From NCBI GenBank assembly GCA_037142915.1, contig JBAWZR010000047.1:1-8041 (forward strand): a DNA stretch of 8,041 nucleotides. The letters run 5' to 3'. Shown here one piece after another: positions 5,033 through 8,041 of the stretch (position 1 is the stretch's first letter; each line of letters begins with the position of its first letter). The notes beneath the pieces were generated by a model. That model saw only the letters and a program-made list of their open reading frames with translations, searched no databases and was not told the DNA's origin. Both the position numbers and the translations under genes were made by a program. The stretch is from JBAWZR01 sp037142915 (lineage in GTDB: Bacteria > Patescibacteriota > Minisyncoccia > Moranbacterales > UBA1568).

Positions 5033-7072
5033 TTATTTCCCCAGTTGCTTCTCGAGTGCCCGGATCTCATCACGCAGGAGCGCGGCGGTTTCGAAGTCCC
5101 AGTCACGCACGGCCTGCTTCATCTGCTTCGTTTTCAATTTCAACAATCGTTTGGGATTCTCGTGAAAAACTTGCGCGTCGATCGCCAGACTGGCATTGAC
5201 CGCTTTGTCGTGCTCGCTCTCCATCGACTCAGTGATATCATGGATTTTTTTCAGGATCGTCTGTGGGGTGATGTTATGTTTTTCATTATACGCCAGCTGG
5301 ATCGTCCGCCTGCGCTCCGTCTCCTCCATCGCCCGCCGGAGTGAATCAGTCAACTTATCAGCATAGAGGAGTACTCGGCCATTCACATTTCTCGCCGCCC
5401 GACCGATGATCTGAATAAGCGATGTTTCTGAACGCAAGAATCCCTCCCGGTCCGCATCAAATATCCCGATTAACGCAACCTCGGGCAAGTCCAATCCCTC
5501 TCTCAACAGGTTCACGCCCACGAGGCACTCAAATTCCCCGCGCCGAAAACTCGTGAGAATTTTGATTCGATCGATCGTCTTGATATCACTGTGGAGATAC
5601 TCCGCTCGCACACCCTGCTCTTTCAAATAAGTACTCAAATCTTCCGCCATCTTTTTTGTCAGCGTTGTCGCCATAACGCGTTCATCTTTCGCGATCGCTG
5701 CTTTTGCTTCCTCGATAAAGTCCGCCACCTGTCCAGGATAAGGTTCATTCGTCCTCACCGGCCGTAACAACATCTCCGGGTCGATCAGCCCGGTTGGTCG
5801 AATCACCTGCTCCATAATCTGCTCGCTCGTCTCCCGCTCAAAAGCACTCGGCGTGGCAGAAACATAAATAAGTTGTCCAACGCGTTCATCAAATTCCTCC
5901 CATCGCAAAGGTCGATTGTCCATCGCGCTCGGTAGACGAAATCCATACTCCACCAACATCCGTTTGCGCGAAGCATCCCCCGCATGCATCCCGCGCAATT
6001 GCGGCAGCGTCACATGCGACTCATCAATAAAAGTCAAAAAATCAGGACTGCCGTCTTCATGATGCGGAAAATACGAGAGCAAAGTCTCTGGCGCCTCGCC
6101 CGCTTGCTTACCCGAGAGATGACGCGAATAATTTTCGATACCGCTGCAATACCCAATCTCCTCCATCATCGCGAGATCGTAATTCGTCCGGCGCTTCAAT
6201 CGATCCGCTTCCAATAATTTTCCATTTGCCAAGAGTTCCGTCAATCGTGCCTCGAGCTCCATGCGGATCGCGAGGATCGCTTTCGCTTGTTGTTCCTTTT
6301 CCGTCAAGAAATGTTTAGCAGGGAAGAGCATCAGCTGAGCTGGTGTCGCCGTGATAGCCAGAGACACCGCATCAATGATACGAATCTCGCTCACCACTCC
6401 ACCATCGATACTAATTTCATACACCACTCGCTCCTGGATCGGCATCACTTCCACTCGATTGCCCAATGCGCGAAACTTTCCCGGCGCCAGATCGGCATTC
6501 GTCCGCTCGAAGAATATTCCAATGAGTCGGCGCAACAATTCATTCCGCTCTACCTTGTCCCCGACCGCCAGCATCAAATGCTCCTTGGCATATTCCTCCG
6601 GACTCCCCAATCCGTAGATGCACGACACGCTCGCCACGATGATCACATCTCGTCGCGTCAACAATGACTGCGTGGAAGCATGACGAAGACGATCTATCTC
6701 AGCATTGATCTGCGCATCCTTCTCAATATAGGTATCGGTGTGCGGCAAATACGCCTCAGGCTGATAGTAATCATAGTATGAGACGAAGTAGTGTACGGCA
6801 TTGTGCGGAAAATATTCGGCAAACTCCTGCGCCAACTGCGCCGCCAAGGTTTTATTGTGCGCGATAACCAAGGTTGGCTGTTGCCGCTGGGCAATCACAT
6901 TGGCCATCGTGAACGTCTTGCCCGACCCCGTCACGCCCAAAAGCGTCTGTCGTCGCAGGTTTTTATCCAGACCATCCACCAAACCGGCGATAGCCACCGG
7001 TTGATCCCCCGCCGGTTGATAGTGCGTCACTAGCTGAAACAAGCCTTTTTTATCTAATGATGTTGTTTCCAT
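5033..7072 (-). CDS. uvrB: Excinuclease ABC subunit B (UvrB)
   Basis: UvrB is the helicase-like subunit that UvrA loads at a lesion; it verifies damage and recruits UvrC. The 679 residues are a normal family length with no insert. Seen in order: the entry motif HYQPAGDQP (17-25), Walker A GVTGSGKT (46-53), the damage-probing beta-hairpin rich in tyrosines (YFVSYYDYYQPEAYLP, 95-110), SVSCIYGLGSPEEY, the DExH-type motif FIDESH, the helicase motifs GVNLLREGLDLPEV and QIIGRAARN, and a C-terminal UVR motif (LLKLKTKQMKQAVRDWDFE and following, about 642-675) that contacts UvrC. The ATG at 7072 lies 6 bases after the zwf stop. There is no good Shine-Dalgarno at normal distance (a GGAG is about 17 bases away), so translation probably depends on coupling to zwf. 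It is likely transcribed with zwf from a promoter outside the window and ends at the hairpin near 4981-5027. Confidence 0.99.
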   Translation of the reverse strand: METTSLDKKGLFQLVTHYQPAGDQPVAIAGLVDGLDKNLRRQTLLGVTGSGKTFTMANVIAQRQQPTLVIAHNKTLAAQLAQEFAEYFPHNAVHYFVSYYDYYQPEAYLPHTDTYIEKDAQINAEIDRLRHASTQSLLTRRDVIIVASVSCIYGLGSPEEYAKEHLMLAVGDKVERNELLRRLIGIFFERTNADLAPGKFRALGNRVEVMPIQERVVYEISIDGGVVSEIRIIDAVSLAITATPAQLMLFPAKHFLTEKEQQAKAILAIRMELEARLTELLANGKLLEADRLKRRTNYDLAMMEEIGYCSGIENYSRHLSGKQAGEAPETLLSYFPHHEDGSPDFLTFIDESHVTLPQLRGMHAGDASRKRMLVEYGFRLPSAMDNRPLRWEEFDERVGQLIYVSATPSAFERETSEQIMEQVIRPTGLIDPEMLLRPVRTNEPYPGQVADFIEEAKAAIAKDERVMATTLTKKMAEDLSTYLKEQGVRAEYLHSDIKTIDRIKILTSFRRGEFECLVGVNLLREGLDLPEVALIGIFDADREGFLRSETSLIQIIGRAARNVNGRVLLYADKLTDSLRRAMEETERRRTIQLAYNEKHNITPQTILKKIHDITESMESEHDKAVNASLAIDAQVFHENPKRLLKLKTKQMKQAVRDWDFETAALLRDEIRALEKQLGK

Positions 7073-7078
7073 AAAGTT

Positions 7079-8041
7079 TTAAATTTTCTCCAGTCCTTTG
7101 GTATACCGATGGAGAGGAAGCGCGTGCCACTGCTCGAGGATGGGTGTGATGAAATTCCACGCGGCTTGCACTTCGTCAGTGCTCGCGAAGAGCGTCTGAT
7201 CGCCCATAATCGCATCGAAGAGAATTTTTTCGTACGCATCCGCCACCAATCCCCGGTCAGCGTCCTTCGGTATCGCGTCGAAGTGCCAATCGTTGGCGAT
7301 GATTTCTGAGGCAATGCCCGGTTGCTTGACCCACACCCGCAAACTCGCCCGCTCGGTGGGTTGAATTTCAAACGTAATCCGATTGTTCTGCCCGACCGCG
7401 CAGTGGAGTTCCGACCAACAGTGTTCTGGCGTCTTGAAGACCACCACAATTTCCGCCCGCCGTTCCTTCATCGCTTTACCACTCTCCAAGATAAACGGCA
7501 CGCCCCGCCAGCGATCTATGTCTACCGTCGCCCGCACCCGGAAAGCCGTCTCGGTCGTTGACTTGCTCGCCACGCCTTTTTCATTCCGATAGCCCTCATA
7601 CTGTCCGCGCCATACGCTTGTCTCAATGTCACCAAAAAGCTGTACTTTCTGCAATACCTTGGCCCGCTCTGAACGAATGTCTGTGTCATTCAAACTCTCC
7701 GGCTGCTCCATCGCCACCAATGCCAACATCTGCAACAAATGATTCTGCCCGACATCGCGCATCGCTCCGATATCATCATAGAAGGATCCCCGCTCGGCGA
7801 CATCCAATGTCTCGAAGACTCGCAATTCCACCCGCTCGATCTCACCACTATCCCACGCCGGTTCGAAGATCCGATTGGCAAACCGAAACGCTAGAATATT
7901 CTGCAAGGTCTCTTTGGCTAAATAGTGATCGATTCGAAAAATCTGTTCTTCCTGAAATAACTCTGCCAAGAGAGCATCCAGATGTTGTGCAGTCACGATA
8001 TCTCGACCAAACGGCTTCTCAATCAAAATCCGCGTCCACCC
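7079..8041 (-). CDS. zwf: Glucose-6-phosphate 1-dehydrogenase, N-terminus beyond the right edge
   Basis: The enzyme oxidises glucose-6-phosphate to 6-phosphogluconolactone with NADP(+), the first step of the oxidative pentose-phosphate pathway, in the cytoplasm. The window holds the C-terminal 320 codons; the frame is open to base 8041 (GWTRILIEKPFGRD), so the TTG near 8026 is not the start. Missing are about 130-150 residues, including the N-terminal nucleotide-binding motif. Seen: EKPFG; the substrate/catalytic segment RIDHYLAKETLQN, where the family signature normally reads DHYLGKE, so Gly is replaced by Ala; FANRIFEP; GAMRDVGQNHLLQMLALVAME; the C-terminal domain motifs RGQY, WRGVPFILESGK, AYEKILFDAIMGDQTLF and DEVQAAWNFITPIL. 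The catalytic His of DHYL is kept. The C-terminus ends at HRYTKGLEKI, shorter than forms ending in a GSWGP-type motif. It lies directly upstream of uvrB and probably shares its transcript. Confidence 0.97.
   Translation of the reverse strand, partial: GWTRILIEKPFGRDIVTAQHLDALLAELFQEEQIFRIDHYLAKETLQNILAFRFANRIFEPAWDSGEIERVELRVFETLDVAERGSFYDDIGAMRDVGQNHLLQMLALVAMEQPESLNDTDIRSERAKVLQKVQLFGDIETSVWRGQYEGYRNEKGVASKSTTETAFRVRATVDIDRWRGVPFILESGKAMKERRAEIVVVFKTPEHCWSELHCAVGQNNRITFEIQPTERASLRVWVKQPGIASEIIANDWHFDAIPKDADRGLVADAYEKILFDAIMGDQTLFASTDEVQAAWNFITPILEQWHALPLHRYTKGLEKI

Noticed and set aside
5045..5344. Plus-strand frame of 99 codons opposite the uvrB C-terminus
   Set aside because: It is antisense to a fully conserved uvrB region, with no ribosome site or promoter.
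7054..7449. Minus-strand open frame of 131 codons overlapping zwf
   Set aside because: It lies in another frame of the same strand as zwf. The zwf frame has clear family motifs, and this one reads as Arg/Ser-rich nonsense typical of a shadow frame.

Overview
The window is almost entirely coding. It carries all three subunits of the UvrABC nucleotide-excision repair nuclease (uvrC, uvrA and uvrB, all on the minus strand) and the 3' two thirds of zwf (glucose-6-phosphate dehydrogenase). A short AT-rich two-gene operon of unknown function sits on the plus strand between uvrC and uvrA, and the first codons of an unidentified, possibly membrane-anchored, protein lie at the left edge. I cannot name the organism from the sequence. 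A UvrC without the C-terminal helix-hairpin-helix domain, a compact UvrA, very tight gene packing and TGA used as a stop fit a Patescibacteria/CPR-type (Parcubacteria-like) genome with the standard code. This is inference, not proof.

Layout from left to right: partial CDS (-, 1-91) with a good promoter at 118-145; uvrC (-, 156-1664); a near-consensus plus-strand promoter (1658-1686) that overlaps the uvrC start codon; hypothetical 58 aa (+, 1746-1922) and 115 aa (+, 1919-2266) genes, translationally coupled and closed by a hairpin terminator (2266-2297); uvrA (-, 2296-4917) with its own promoter and a dyad over the -10; a structured terminator (about 4981-5027) after uvrB; uvrB (-, 5033-7072); zwf (-, 7079 to the right edge), 6 bases upstream of uvrB and so probably co-transcribed with it. 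No gene-free stretch exceeds about 120 bases.

How the genes work together: UvrA2B recognises bulky DNA damage, UvrA leaves, and UvrB recruits UvrC, which cuts on both sides of the lesion. Zwf opens the oxidative pentose-phosphate pathway and makes NADPH. Its link to uvrB may be no more than shared transcription.

The most striking observation is that uvrC carries four different hairpin-type repeat sequences, each read through in frame and each adding a peptide loop at a separate position of the protein. One splits the GIY-YIG motif region, one precedes the conserved YIFGPF segment, one lies between the first and second cysteines of the putative Fe-S site, and one lies between the UvrB-binding helices and the RNase H-like nuclease domain. 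I saw no such insert in uvrA, uvrB or zwf.
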